From Bacteroidales bacterium (GTDB lineage Bacteria; Bacteroidota; Bacteroidia; Bacteroidales; GCA-2748055), in assembly GCA_024763595.1 (NCBI GenBank), contig JANTFK010000062.1:1-11363 (forward strand): a DNA stretch of 11,363 nt, written 5' to 3'. Shown here piece by piece: positions 1 to 6,794 of the stretch (position 1 is its first letter; every line of letters begins with the position of its first letter). The position numbers and the translations under genes are program-made. The notes beneath the pieces were generated by a model. It saw nothing but the letters and a program-made list of their open reading frames with translations. It was not told the origin of the DNA and made no database searches.

Positions 1-1
1 G

Positions 2-766
2 GATTCAGTACGACTGGTAACAGATACCACAGATTACAGCCTGTTCTACATCACATACAACAGTGTGCATGATCAAACAGTAACAGGTTTGCTGACCATA
101 CCCGGAAAAGGTGACCGGCCCCTTCCAACCATCATTCTGATGCATGGGCTCGGCGACAGTAAAACCGTGGACTACATTGAAGCAGGCAACCGGTACCTGT
201 TGAATGCGGGATATGCGGTACTGCGGCTGGATATCAGCAACCACGGGGACCGATTCAAATACGATTATGATTTTGACCTGACAGACGGCTTCAGGTACCG
301 GACACGCGATTTGATCACACAGACGGTTTTTGACCTCAGGAGGGCGGTAGATTTTATCCAGACACGGGAAGAACTTGATCACCGGCGAATCGGTTATTTC
401 GGGATCAGTCTTGGAGGAATGATAGGAACCATATTTTGCGGCGTGGATGAGCGAATAGCAGTTCCCGTCATTGTACTTGCAGGTGGAAACCTGAATCTGA
501 TGTTCGGTAAAGCGGCACTTTCCCGGGATACGAAGGATTTTTTAAGCATCATAGATCCCATTCATTTTGTGGCAAAGATCTCTCCCAGGCCGCTCCTGAT
601 GATCAATGCGGAAAACGATGATGTGGTTCCTCCGGTCACCAGCAAACTGCTTTTTAAGGCTGCAAAGAAACCCAAAGAGATCATTTGGCACCCATCCAAA
701 CACCACGATCTGCCCGTAGACGAGGCATATCCGGAGGGAATTGATTGGTTTAACAGATATCTTTAA
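2..766 (+). CDS. Alpha/beta hydrolase (dienelactone hydrolase/acyl-esterase-like), 5' end outside window
   Basis: The frame is open to the left edge. The GTG at 65 is an internal valine rather than a start, because 21 in-frame codons precede it and read smoothly into the strand that normally opens this fold (NSVHDQTVTGLLTIPG). Numbering from that valine, LMHGLGD (25-31) is the oxyanion-hole strand, GISLGG (113-118) is the nucleophile elbow with Ser115, Asp185 or Asp186 in NAENDDVVPP is the acid, and His213 or His214 in HPSKHHDLP is the base, so the catalytic triad is complete. The family hydrolyses esters, or sometimes other acyl bonds, of small molecules or sugar side chains; the substrate cannot be read from sequence. 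Any signal peptide lies outside the window. Its stop is 3 nt before the GH31 start, so the two are probably co-transcribed. An acetyl or feruloyl esterase acting on a glycan is a reasonable inference. Confidence 0.85.
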   Translation, partial: DSVRLVTDTTDYSLFYITYNSVHDQTVTGLLTIPGKGDRPLPTIILMHGLGDSKTVDYIEAGNRYLLNAGYAVLRLDISNHGDRFKYDYDFDLTDGFRYRTRDLITQTVFDLRRAVDFIQTREELDHRRIGYFGISLGGMIGTIFCGVDERIAVPVIVLAGGNLNLMFGKAALSRDTKDFLSIIDPIHFVAKISPRPLLMINAENDDVVPPVTSKLLFKAAKKPKEIIWHPSKHHDLPVDEAYPEGIDWFNRYL

Positions 767-769
767 AAC

Positions 770-2551
770 ATGACCGGTAGAAGTTTACCTAAAGCGGGAA
801 AAATTACCGGAATTATCATGGGGGTCCTGTTGCTGGCTTACTACCTTTTATTTGCGCTTCCGTTCAGGGGACAACCCTTTAACAGTCAGCGCCACGGTCA
901 GCCGCCATTAACCCCCGCATGGGCCCTGGAATGCTGGCTCTGGGAAGATGATGAGAACACCGCCCGGCGGGTTGATGAGTTGCTGAAAGGGTATGCCAGA
1001 TATGATATCCCTGTACGAACCATTATGCTGGATAGTCCCTGGAGCATGCGCTATAATGATTTTCAGGTGGACACGGAACGTTATCCGGAACCAGCGCGCT
1101 GGTTCAAAAACCTCCGGGACTCGGGATACCGTGTTGTGCTCTGGATGACCCCCATGGTGAACAGCCAGAGTGATGACACCCATGTTAAAAATTCAGCACC
1201 GTGGTACCGGTCCGCCCGTGAAAAAGGGTACCTGGCCGGAAACCACAGGGTAATCAATTGGTGGAAAGGCACCGGGGGATTCCTGGATTATGCGAACCCC
1301 GAAGCAGTTACCTGGTGGCACGGACTCCAGCAAAAAGTATTTGATTATGGCATTGACGGCTGGAAACTGGATGGTGCGGCCACGCTTTTTTCCGGCAGGG
1401 TTGGACCGTTACCCGTTCCTTATTTAAAAACCCGCCAGGGAGTCATGACCACCCGGTCGTATATGGATCGCTATTACCGGGAGGAGTATCTGCACGGATT
1501 GGCACAGAACCGGCAGTTTGTTACCCTCTCCCGTTCCATTGACCGGGGATTTCATCCCGAAGGTTTTGCCCCCATAGATGCATCCCCTGTCAACTGGGTG
1601 GGGGACCAGGAGCATCACTGGGGTTCAACAGTGCGCAAAGAGGGAGAGGGAACAGAGCAGAAGGATGTGGCACTGAAAGGCATAGAAAGTTTTGAATCGG
1701 CCATAGAGAGCATACTGAAAAGTGCAAAACTGGGCTACAACATCATTGGATCCGATGTGGCTGGTTTTTCGGGCGATTCCATCCCTCCCAGGCTCTATAT
1801 ACGCTGGGCCCAGTTTTCCACCTTTTGCGGACTCTTTCTGAACGGCGGACATGGCGAAAGGGCATTGTGGAAAAGGAGCCGGCAGGAACTGGAGATCATC
1901 CGGACCTATGCCTGGCTCCACACAGAGCTGGTACCCTATATCTACAGCGCTGTGGTGGAGGCAAACCAGGGTGGCAGGGTCCTGCAGCGCCCCATCAAAG
2001 GAAAATACCACTATATGTTCGGGGATCAACTGCTGGTAGCGCCCATTTATAAGGACCAGCTTTGGCATACGGTGCAACTCCCCAAAGGGAAATGGAGATA
2101 CTGGTTCAACGACCGGAAAGTTTTGGAGGGCCCTCTTCGATTAACCGGTGAGTTTCCGCTGGAAGCGTACCCGGTTTATATAAGGGAAGGTGCAATCATC
2201 CCCATGCAGATAGAGCGGTCCTATACAGGGAGGGGGGACCGCCGGTCCGGCGGGTATATTACCTGGCTGATCTATCCGGATGGTGACAGCAACTGTACAC
2301 TCCACCACCCCGGTAACGGAGATAAAACTACTATATTTGTCATGGAAACCGACGCATCCGTCAGCATCAGCTTCCAGGGTGCGCACCAGCCGCACATACT
2401 GCGCATACATAGTGCAACACGGCCTGAAACCGTCTCGCTTGACGGCCGGCTGCTCTCAGGTCCGGAGGACTATTATTTTGATCCGGATCAACAGAAAATC
2501 ATTATTCGAACAGGTGATTATGCACGGGGAGAATATACCATTATCAAATAA
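770..2551 (+). CDS. Membrane-anchored glycoside hydrolase family 31 alpha-glycosidase
   Basis: This is a 593-residue GH31 enzyme, a retaining hydrolase of alpha-glucosides, alpha-xylosides or related alpha-linked sugars. A hydrophobic segment at about 14-32, after Lys/Arg residues, looks like an uncleaved signal anchor, placing the catalytic part in the periplasm or facing outward. The TIM barrel starts almost at once: PAWALECWLWED (49-60), DIPVRTIMLDSPWS (79-92), nucleophile Asp201 in GWKLDGAA, general acid Asp279 in NWVGDQEHHW, GSDVAGF (327-333) and RWAQF (345-349). Beta domains fill about 400-593. Most GH31 proteins are longer and carry an N-terminal beta-sandwich that contributes to the active site; it is absent here, with only about 15 residues between anchor and barrel. 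The substrate is therefore uncertain. The start is 3 nt after the upstream stop, supporting an operon with the flanking hydrolase and deacetylase genes. Confidence 0.93.
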   Translation: MTGRSLPKAGKITGIIMGVLLLAYYLLFALPFRGQPFNSQRHGQPPLTPAWALECWLWEDDENTARRVDELLKGYARYDIPVRTIMLDSPWSMRYNDFQVDTERYPEPARWFKNLRDSGYRVVLWMTPMVNSQSDDTHVKNSAPWYRSAREKGYLAGNHRVINWWKGTGGFLDYANPEAVTWWHGLQQKVFDYGIDGWKLDGAATLFSGRVGPLPVPYLKTRQGVMTTRSYMDRYYREEYLHGLAQNRQFVTLSRSIDRGFHPEGFAPIDASPVNWVGDQEHHWGSTVRKEGEGTEQKDVALKGIESFESAIESILKSAKLGYNIIGSDVAGFSGDSIPPRLYIRWAQFSTFCGLFLNGGHGERALWKRSRQELEIIRTYAWLHTELVPYIYSAVVEANQGGRVLQRPIKGKYHYMFGDQLLVAPIYKDQLWHTVQLPKGKWRYWFNDRKVLEGPLRLTGEFPLEAYPVYIREGAIIPMQIERSYTGRGDRRSGGYITWLIYPDGDSNCTLHHPGNGDKTTIFVMETDASVSISFQGAHQPHILRIHSATRPETVSLDGRLLSGPEDYYFDPDQQKIIIRTGDYARGEYTIIK

Positions 2552-2580
2552 AAGCCAGAAACACTTTAAATAGATATGTG

Positions 2581-3606
2581 ATGAAATATAACAACAGAAC
2601 AGCCATCGTCACCGCGTTCCTGGTGTTCGCGTTTGCGGGTCCGGCATTTCACGCCTGCACAACCAACAGCCCGGGCAAAAGCTCGGGTGAAGAGGAAAAA
2701 TCAGAACCGGCCAGCCAGGCAGAAAAGCTGGGGTTCCCCGCCGGAAAAAAAGTGATCATCCTCCATGCCGATGATGCAGGGATGTGCGAAGAGGCCAATG
2801 AGGCCGTTGCCCGGATGCTTGAAAACGACCTGATCCAGTCAACTGCCATCATGGTTCCCTGTCCGGCCGGAGAAGCGTTTATACAGTGGGCCATGGAACA
2901 TCCCGGAGAAGATGTGGGATTGCACCTGACCCTGACCAGTGAATGGAAGGACTACCGCTGGGGACCTGTTTCCGATCCGGACGCTGTACCCGGCCTGGTG
3001 GATCCCGACGGCATGATGTGGCATGAAGTTCCACAGGTAGTGCAACATGCTTCGGCAGCAGAGGTGGAGAGGGAGATCAGGGCCCAGATTGATCGCTCCA
3101 TTTCTCTGGGATACAGGCCGGACCATATCGATACACACATGGGTACCCTCTATGGTCATCCCGACTTTGTGGAGGTTTTTTTCAGGGTGGCGGAGGAGTA
3201 TGGAATACCCGCCAATGTCATTGACCTGTCAGACTCAGTGGTGGCCGCCAGGTTCCTGGCCCAGGGATATCCCATTAATGACAGGGTGATAAGCCTGGCC
3301 GGTGCCTACACTCTTCCAAAAGTGGACAACTTTACCTATGTTCCCAAAGGGGATACCTATGAAGAGAAGATCAGCAAATTCAGGCAACTTATCAAAACAC
3401 TCACCCCGGGATTAACCGAGATTATCTTTCATCCATCCGTGGAGAGTGCAAACCTGAAGCAGATCACCCATTCGTGGCAGCAACGGGTCTGGGAATACGA
3501 AATGTTCGCAGATCCGGACCTGATCCGCTTCTTTGAAGAAGAGGGGATCATTTTTACCAACTGGAAAGAGGTGATGGAACGATTCAATAAAAGCAACAGC
3601 CGGTGA
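2581..3606 (+). CDS. YdjC/ChbG-family carbohydrate deacetylase, putative lipoprotein
   Basis: YdjC/ChbG proteins are metal-dependent deacetylases that remove acetyl groups from amino sugars such as chito-oligosaccharides. Diagnostic motifs are LHADDAGMCEEANEA (61-75) with the Asp64/Asp65 pair, GLHLTLT (113-119), the HIDTH metal-ligand motif (182-186) with YGH at 191-193, and IIFHPS near the C-terminus. I take ATG 2581 as the start; a GTG at 2578 would add only one residue. Unlike cytoplasmic ChbG, the protein opens with a positive and then hydrophobic segment (about 5-23) ending at Cys26, followed by a Ser/Gly/Glu-rich linker (SGEEEKSEP) resembling a Bacteroidota surface-lipoprotein export signal. 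The lipobox FHAC is imperfect, so a cleaved secretory signal is the alternative. The gene lies 29 nt after the GH31 gene and overlaps the next gene by 4 nt, so it is probably translationally coupled. Confidence 0.9.
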   Translation: MKYNNRTAIVTAFLVFAFAGPAFHACTTNSPGKSSGEEEKSEPASQAEKLGFPAGKKVIILHADDAGMCEEANEAVARMLENDLIQSTAIMVPCPAGEAFIQWAMEHPGEDVGLHLTLTSEWKDYRWGPVSDPDAVPGLVDPDGMMWHEVPQVVQHASAAEVEREIRAQIDRSISLGYRPDHIDTHMGTLYGHPDFVEVFFRVAEEYGIPANVIDLSDSVVAARFLAQGYPINDRVISLAGAYTLPKVDNFTYVPKGDTYEEKISKFRQLIKTLTPGLTEIIFHPSVESANLKQITHSWQQRVWEYEMFADPDLIRFFEEEGIIFTNWKEVMERFNKSNSR

Positions 3607-4571
3607 ACAGGTTAAAAACCATATTTTTCGTCCTGCCCGCCATGTTTATGTTGTTACACACACATGCACAGCAGGCCGTTGGGGAAACACCACCGGAGAT
3701 ACCCCGGGGTTACCGGAACGAGACTTTTCTGAAAGCAGCCGTTGCACTGGGCTTCCTGGATCTGATTGAAACAAAACCGGCTCTGCCCGCAGATATCGAA
3801 GAGTGGAAGGGAATTGTATACAGGAAAGTGGACACCACAAACCTCCGTCTGGATATCTACAGGCACAAAGGGCTGAAAAAGAGGGCACCTGTACTGGTAT
3901 TCATTCACGGGGGAGCCTGGGCTAAAGGGAAACGGTCGGACTACCTGCCTTACCTGATCGACTATGCGCAGAAGGGTTACGTAACTGTCACGGTTTCATA
4001 CAGGCTTTCAGGTGTTGCACACTTTCCGGCGGCGCTGGAAGATGTGAAATGCGCGATGGAGTGGATCAGGGCACATGCAGATACTTACCTGATCGATCCG
4101 GACAGAATGGCCCTGGTAGGCGGCTCGGCGGGAGCCCACCTGGCCATGATGGCAGCTTATACAGATGAAACTGCATTCACCGGCGGATGCACAGCTACTC
4201 CGGGTAAAAAAGTCAGGGCCATTGTCAGTTTTTACGGGCCCACTGACCTGACAACCGAATATGCACGCAACCGGGGGGAAGTGAAAAAATTCCTGGGGAA
4301 AAGCTATGAGGAGGCCCCATCGCTGTACAGTGTGGCTTCTCCACGATTCCATATATCCGCAGATGATCCCCCCACACTTATTTTTCAGGGGACCATAGAT
4401 GCCCTGGTGCCTGTAAGCCAGGCCGATTCGCTGCACCGGTGGCTGGACCGGGCAGGTGTTCCCAACCAGTATCACAGGTTAAAGGGATGGCCGCACACCA
4501 TGGATCTTTCCAAAAAAGTCAATGCCTATTGCCAGTATTACATGGATGCCTTTTTTAAACGCTATCTTTGA
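3603..4571 (+). CDS. Secreted alpha/beta-hydrolase esterase (BD-FAE/HSL-like, HGGAW type)
   Basis: A signal peptide (NRLK n-region, hydrophobic core about 7-19, probable cleavage after HA at 21-22) sends this 322-residue enzyme to the periplasm or beyond. The mature part has the HGGAW oxyanion motif (102-106), nucleophile Ser175 in VGGSAGAHL, the acid Asp266 in FQGTIDALVP and the base His298 in KGWPHTMD, so the triad is intact. Related proteins are carboxylesterases, including feruloyl and acetyl-xylan esterases of polysaccharide loci. The GTG at 3603 is preferred because it supplies the positive n-region; it lies in a GTGA overlap with the deacetylase stop, a classic re-initiation arrangement. 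An internal ATG at 3642 would destroy the signal peptide. This is the last gene of the operon. The exact ester is not predictable; removal of acyl groups that block the GH31 enzyme is an inference. Confidence 0.9.
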   Translation: MNRLKTIFFVLPAMFMLLHTHAQQAVGETPPEIPRGYRNETFLKAAVALGFLDLIETKPALPADIEEWKGIVYRKVDTTNLRLDIYRHKGLKKRAPVLVFIHGGAWAKGKRSDYLPYLIDYAQKGYVTVTVSYRLSGVAHFPAALEDVKCAMEWIRAHADTYLIDPDRMALVGGSAGAHLAMMAAYTDETAFTGGCTATPGKKVRAIVSFYGPTDLTTEYARNRGEVKKFLGKSYEEAPSLYSVASPRFHISADDPPTLIFQGTIDALVPVSQADSLHRWLDRAGVPNQYHRLKGWPHTMDLSKKVNAYCQYYMDAFFKRYL

Positions 4572-4709
4572 AACAATTTTGGTTCCCCGGGAACTTAATG
4601 TTAGGAAATGCCATAAATAAGTTAAATAAATTGAAGACTACATTCTAATAATTACATTAAATTGCCCACATAAAAGCAAAGTACATACAAACCTTTAAAA
4701 ACTGAAATT
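4572..4709. promoter_or_regulatory. AT-rich intergenic region with a perfect GTTCCC-C-GGGAAC palindrome and a weak promoter candidate
   Basis: This gap holds no gene. Ten bases after the esterase stop is GTTCCCCGGGAAC (4582-4594), a perfect 6-bp inverted repeat with one central base. The loop is too short for a terminator hairpin and no T-run follows, so a protein site or chance is likelier. Further on, TTG at 4631-4633 followed after 19 nt by TACATTAA (4653-4660) only loosely resembles the Bacteroidota -33/-7 promoter (TTG and TAnnTTTG). It would give a leader of about 45 nt before the PKD gene. No clear terminator for the upstream operon was found. Confidence 0.25.
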
Positions 4710-5645
4710 ATGAAAACAGCAACGCGTTATCTGGCCGGGTTCACAGTAATTACTGTCCTGGCACTTTCAATTGTCTCCTGCAACAAAGAAGAACCGGTGC
4801 CTGCACCCGTGGTACAAAGCATTACCGCTTCTGTGGACGGATATGATGCCGCCTTTTCCATTACTGCCTCCGATGCCACCTCCTATGCCTGGGATTTCGG
4901 GGACGGGGAATCGAGCACCGAACAGAATCCGTTACACACCTATGCCCAGTCGGGTGATTATACAGCCACCTGCACCGTTACCGGTGAAGGGGGAAGTGCA
5001 AATGGAACTGTGGATGTAACCATTGCAGCTTCCCAACTGGAGATGCTGACCGGCGGACCGGCCATGGCCAATGGAAAAACCTGGAAATTCAGCTCCACAT
5101 CCAGTGAGAAGGATGGCATCTATTATGCCAATGCGGAAATGGGATACCAGGACCCCATACCCAGCGGAATACTGGGGCTTATCGGTCTGGCCTCCGAGTA
5201 TGAGGATGAGTTTACCTTTAAGTATGACATGACCTACACACACAATCCTGTGAACGACAGCGTGGTTACCGATATTATCTATGCCATGCTGAACCAGATT
5301 GAATTCAGGCAGTCGGCGGAAGATGTGATTGTACTCTGCCCGTTTACTCCGGAAGCCGCCACCTTTACCTATACCGAAGGTGCTGATTTCACCCTGGAGG
5401 TTGTACCCGATGATGATTACCCCGAAACCACCGAGGAGATCACATGGAGCGGACATGAAGCTGTGCTTGAAATCGAAGGAGGTACAGAGTTTGTCGGGCT
5501 CCAGGATTTCACCAGGAAATACATTGTATTTGGTATTACACCTGATAAACTGGAGCTGGGTATCTTTATCACGGCCATTTCTTCGGGTTCGAAAATCGGA
5601 ACCCCCTCACACATACTGAGGATGACCTTTGTGCCGGCAGAATAG
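4710..5645 (+). CDS. PKD-domain lipoprotein with C-terminal beta-rich domain
   Basis: The N-terminus is a lipoprotein signal: MKTATRYLAG, a hydrophobic core, then IVSC with Cys24 as the lipidated residue. NKEE follows, fitting the acidic surface-export signal of Bacteroidota. Residues about 35-108 form one PKD beta-sandwich with the hallmark YAWDFGDG (59-66) and HTYAQSGDY (76-84). Next comes LTGGPAMANGKTWKF (113-127), a type of linker I associate with PKD lipoproteins near Sus-like glycan loci, and then an acidic, probably all-beta domain to residue 311 that I do not recognise. No catalytic motif is visible, so a surface glycan-binding or scaffold role is inferred. The gene has its own upstream gap and a strong terminator downstream, so it is probably transcribed on its own. 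No SusC or SusD partner lies in the window. Confidence 0.85.
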   Translation: MKTATRYLAGFTVITVLALSIVSCNKEEPVPAPVVQSITASVDGYDAAFSITASDATSYAWDFGDGESSTEQNPLHTYAQSGDYTATCTVTGEGGSANGTVDVTIAASQLEMLTGGPAMANGKTWKFSSTSSEKDGIYYANAEMGYQDPIPSGILGLIGLASEYEDEFTFKYDMTYTHNPVNDSVVTDIIYAMLNQIEFRQSAEDVIVLCPFTPEAATFTYTEGADFTLEVVPDDDYPETTEEITWSGHEAVLEIEGGTEFVGLQDFTRKYIVFGITPDKLELGIFITAISSGSKIGTPSHILRMTFVPAE

Positions 5646-5682
5646 CCAGTGATCTAATTGATCATCTCAAATTATTTAGCGT

Positions 5683-5721
5683 GAAACCGTCTCATAAGCC
5701 AATGTGGGACGGTTTCTTTTT
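5683..5721 (+). terminator. Intrinsic terminator of the PKD lipoprotein gene
   Basis: GAAACCGTCTCA (5683-5694) pairs with TGGGACGGTTTC (5705-5716) to form a 12-bp stem with a single G-U pair and a 10-nt loop. Five T residues (5717-5721) follow directly. It starts 37 nt after the stop codon. A smaller repeat, TGATC-N5-GATCA (5650-5664), lies between the stop and the stem. Confidence 0.88.
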
Positions 5722-5749
5722 GGATCTGCAGCTAATGATATGTAATTTG
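5720..5749 (+). promoter_or_regulatory. Candidate Bacteroidota-type promoter for the Tat-exported TIM-barrel gene
   Basis: TTG at 5720-5722, inside the terminator T-run, is followed after 19 nt by GTAATTTG (5742-5749), which keeps the TTTG half of the phylum -7 consensus but not the leading TA at that register. The spacing is right and the next start codon is 37 nt downstream. It is a weak match and should be treated as a candidate only. Confidence 0.28.
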
Positions 5750-5786
5750 TGTCATACAAACGAACCAAAATAAGTAGCGCCGGAAT

Positions 5787-6794
5787 ATGTTGATGCATTC
5801 AAGAAGAAGTTTCATTCAGACAACCTCCGTAACCGCTGCCGGGCTGGCCCTTGGAGGCGGTGCTGCTGCAGGCCTGGCCCCCGGAGAAGAAGCTGCTGTA
5901 GGCCTGGCCCCCGGAGAAGGAACTGCGGCCTCTGCGGTATTAGAGGAGACTGAAAAAGGGAAGCGTTCCATTCACGCCTTTACCAAATGCCTGCAGTTTC
6001 TCGATTATGGCGAGATGGCCGACCTGCTGGCGCGCAACGGTTTCGACGGAGCAGACTTAACTGTCAGACCCGGCGGCCAGGTGGAGCCCGGGAATGTGGA
6101 GAAGGATCTCCCTGAGGCTGTTCATGCCTTGCAGAAAGCGGGAATAGGAACAAAAATGATCGTTACCGGCATCAACAGTGCTGACCATCCGGATACCAGG
6201 CCCATCCTTAAAACCATGTCTGAACTGGGCATCCCTTACTACCGGATGGGATACCTCGGCTATGACCCCGGTAAAACCATTCCCGGGAACCTGGAAATGT
6301 ATAAACGCACTTTTAAGAACCTGGAGAAACTGAACCGCACCTACGGAGTCACAGCCGATTACCAGAATCATTCGGGTGATCGTGTCGGCGGACCTGTATG
6401 GGACCTGTACCACCTGTTAAAGGAGTGCGACCCGGACCACATGGGAGTTCAGTACGATATCTGCCACGCCACCATTGAAGGAGGAAAGTCCTGGACACTG
6501 GGCATGAAACTGCTGGCCCCCTGGATCCACACGACCGATATCAAGGATTTTGTCTGGAAAAAGGATGAAAGCGGAACATGGAGGGTAGCGTTTGTTCCGC
6601 TGGGTGAAGGCATGGTGGATTTCAGGCACTACTTTAAACTGTATAAAACCTTACAAATAAAGGGTCCGGTATCCATGCATTTTGAATACGACCTGGGAGG
6701 GGCAGAACATGGGCACCGGGAGGTTACCATGAGCCGGGCACGCATCGAATCTTTCATGAAAAGGGACCTGGAACTACTCAAAGATCAGATCTGA
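5787..6794 (+). CDS. Tat-exported sugar phosphate isomerase/epimerase-like TIM-barrel protein (AP endonuclease 2 fold)
   Basis: The N-terminus has a twin-arginine motif (SRRSFIQ, 5-11), an Ala/Gly-rich hydrophobic stretch and a plausible cleavage at ASA (48-50). The mature domain (about 61-335) is a xylose-isomerase-like barrel. Candidate divalent-metal ligands are His195 in YQNHSG, Asp224 and His227 in QYDICHA, His248 and Asp251 in IHTTDIKD, and Glu300 in MHFEYD. Enzymes of this fold isomerise or epimerise sugars; exported Bacteroidota relatives include lyases acting on 3-keto-glycosides, so the phosphate in the family name is misleading for a periplasmic protein. Between the Tat core and the mature domain lies a threefold 30-bp tandem repeat. 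ATG 5787 and ATG 5793 are both possible starts and both keep the Tat motif. The 3' end overlaps the convergent gene by 17 bp. Neither a keto-glycoside dehydrogenase nor a DUF1080 hydrolase is adjacent, so the reaction is unassigned. Confidence 0.88.
   Translation: MLMHSRRSFIQTTSVTAAGLALGGGAAAGLAPGEEAAVGLAPGEGTAASAVLEETEKGKRSIHAFTKCLQFLDYGEMADLLARNGFDGADLTVRPGGQVEPGNVEKDLPEAVHALQKAGIGTKMIVTGINSADHPDTRPILKTMSELGIPYYRMGYLGYDPGKTIPGNLEMYKRTFKNLEKLNRTYGVTADYQNHSGDRVGGPVWDLYHLLKECDPDHMGVQYDICHATIEGGKSWTLGMKLLAPWIHTTDIKDFVWKKDESGTWRVAFVPLGEGMVDFRHYFKLYKTLQIKGPVSMHFEYDLGGAEHGHREVTMSRARIESFMKRDLELLKDQI
5831..5920 (+). repeat. Three-unit 30-bp tandem repeat in the Tat signal/linker coding region
   Basis: Units are 5831-5860, 5861-5890 and 5891-5920. 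The last two share the 19-mer GGCCTGGCCCCCGGAGAAG (5871-5889 and 5901-5919); the first is degenerate. The period is 10 codons, so copy changes keep the frame. The encoded series is AGLALGGGAA, AGLAPGEEAA, VGLAPGEGTA. Confidence 0.85.

Noticed and set aside
65..67. GTG at 65 as the start of the first hydrolase
   Set aside because: The same frame stays open to the window edge and upstream residues fit the fold, so this GTG is an internal valine.
4932..5456. A 174-codon minus-strand frame across the PKD lipoprotein gene
   Set aside because: It is the antisense of an obvious lipoprotein and PKD coding sequence and shows no domain of its own.
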